Positions 6,827-6,846 of a stretch of 6,846 nt of DNA are shown in pieces. A program made the translations under genes and the position numbers. Source of the stretch: Gammaproteobacteria bacterium. GTDB taxonomy: Bacteria > Pseudomonadota > Gammaproteobacteria > Enterobacterales > Psychrobiaceae. The stretch covers positions 1 through 6,846 of the forward strand of contig JABSRS010000184.1 in NCBI GenBank assembly GCA_013214885.1, given 5' to 3'. Below the pieces are notes generated by a model. That model had not been told where the DNA came from. It worked only from the letters and a program-made list of their open reading frames with translations, and did not search any database. Numbering within the stretch: the first letter of the stretch is position 1; each line of letters opens with the position of its first letter.

Positions 6827-6846
6827 TCAGCCTCCGTTGGTGAGGA
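6827..6846 (-). CDS. Possible last codons of the upstream gene (cheW expected)
   Basis: One frame reads Leu-Thr-Asn-Gly-Gly then TGA at 6829-6827, ending one base before the receptor GTG. Given the operon layout this could be the end of the preceding gene, and cheW is expected there by comparison with Che2-type clusters. Five codons are far too few to identify it, and the other two frames stay open to the window edge. Confidence 0.2.
6831..6835 (-). promoter_or_regulatory. Ribosome-binding site that fixes the GTG start of the receptor
   Basis: On the minus strand GGAGG stands five bases (CTGAA) before GTG 6825-6823. The reading frame is open further upstream to the window edge, so this site is the main reason for choosing the GTG start. 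Confidence 0.8.

Overview
The window holds seven genes, all on the minus strand, packed head to tail with gaps of 4 to 19 bases or a short overlap and no terminator between them. It reads as one piece of an operon transcribed from the right edge toward the left edge. The AT-rich coding style and the strong resemblance of the Che proteins to gammaproteobacterial ones suggest a gammaproteobacterium, most likely a marine Alteromonadales (Shewanella/Colwellia-like). The species assignment is inference.

In order of transcription: (1) 6825-4846, a membrane-anchored chemoreceptor with HAMP, PAS, tandem HAMP and MCP signalling regions, ending in EWEEF; (2) 4834-3965, CheR methyltransferase; (3) 3954-3349, CheD deamidase; (4) 3340-2258, CheB methylesterase; (5) 2271-1057, an atypical MCP-like protein with no HAMP or sensor domain; (6) 1037-729, a single-domain STAS protein; (7) 724 to the left edge, a response regulator whose output is a PP2C/SpoIIE-type phosphatase, cut by the window end. 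CheY, CheA and CheW are not in the window and would be expected beyond the right edge.

The receptor-cheR-cheD-cheB order matches, from memory, the Pseudomonas aeruginosa Che2 (F7-class) cluster around Aer2/McpB. Three residue-level matches support this. The PAS domain has His205, His210 and Trp254 at the same spacing as the Aer2 heme residues His234, His239 and Trp283. The C-terminus EWEEF resembles the Aer2 tether GWEEF, which recruits CheR2/CheB2. CheR, CheD and CheB follow directly. The likely job of the upstream half is therefore gas (oxygen) sensing with dedicated adaptation enzymes.

The downstream half is less ordinary. The second MCP-like protein carries, in its C-terminal part, an LQFEDITTQ motif and an acidic tail ending in LF. 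Their relative placement is very close to the catalytic DxxxQ and the CheY-docking tail of CheZ, so it may be a receptor-like scaffold with a built-in CheY-P phosphatase. The STAS protein plus the REC-PP2C regulator form a partner-switching pair, reminiscent of Shewanella CrsA/CrsR and Pseudomonas HsbA/HsbR. This would give the chemosensory array an output to a sigma factor or other partner rather than, or as well as, the flagellar motor. The receiver of that regulator has lost the usual acidic pair (GS in place of DD) while keeping the phospho-acceptor Asp. No RNA genes, mobile elements, CRISPR arrays or long non-coding stretches were seen.
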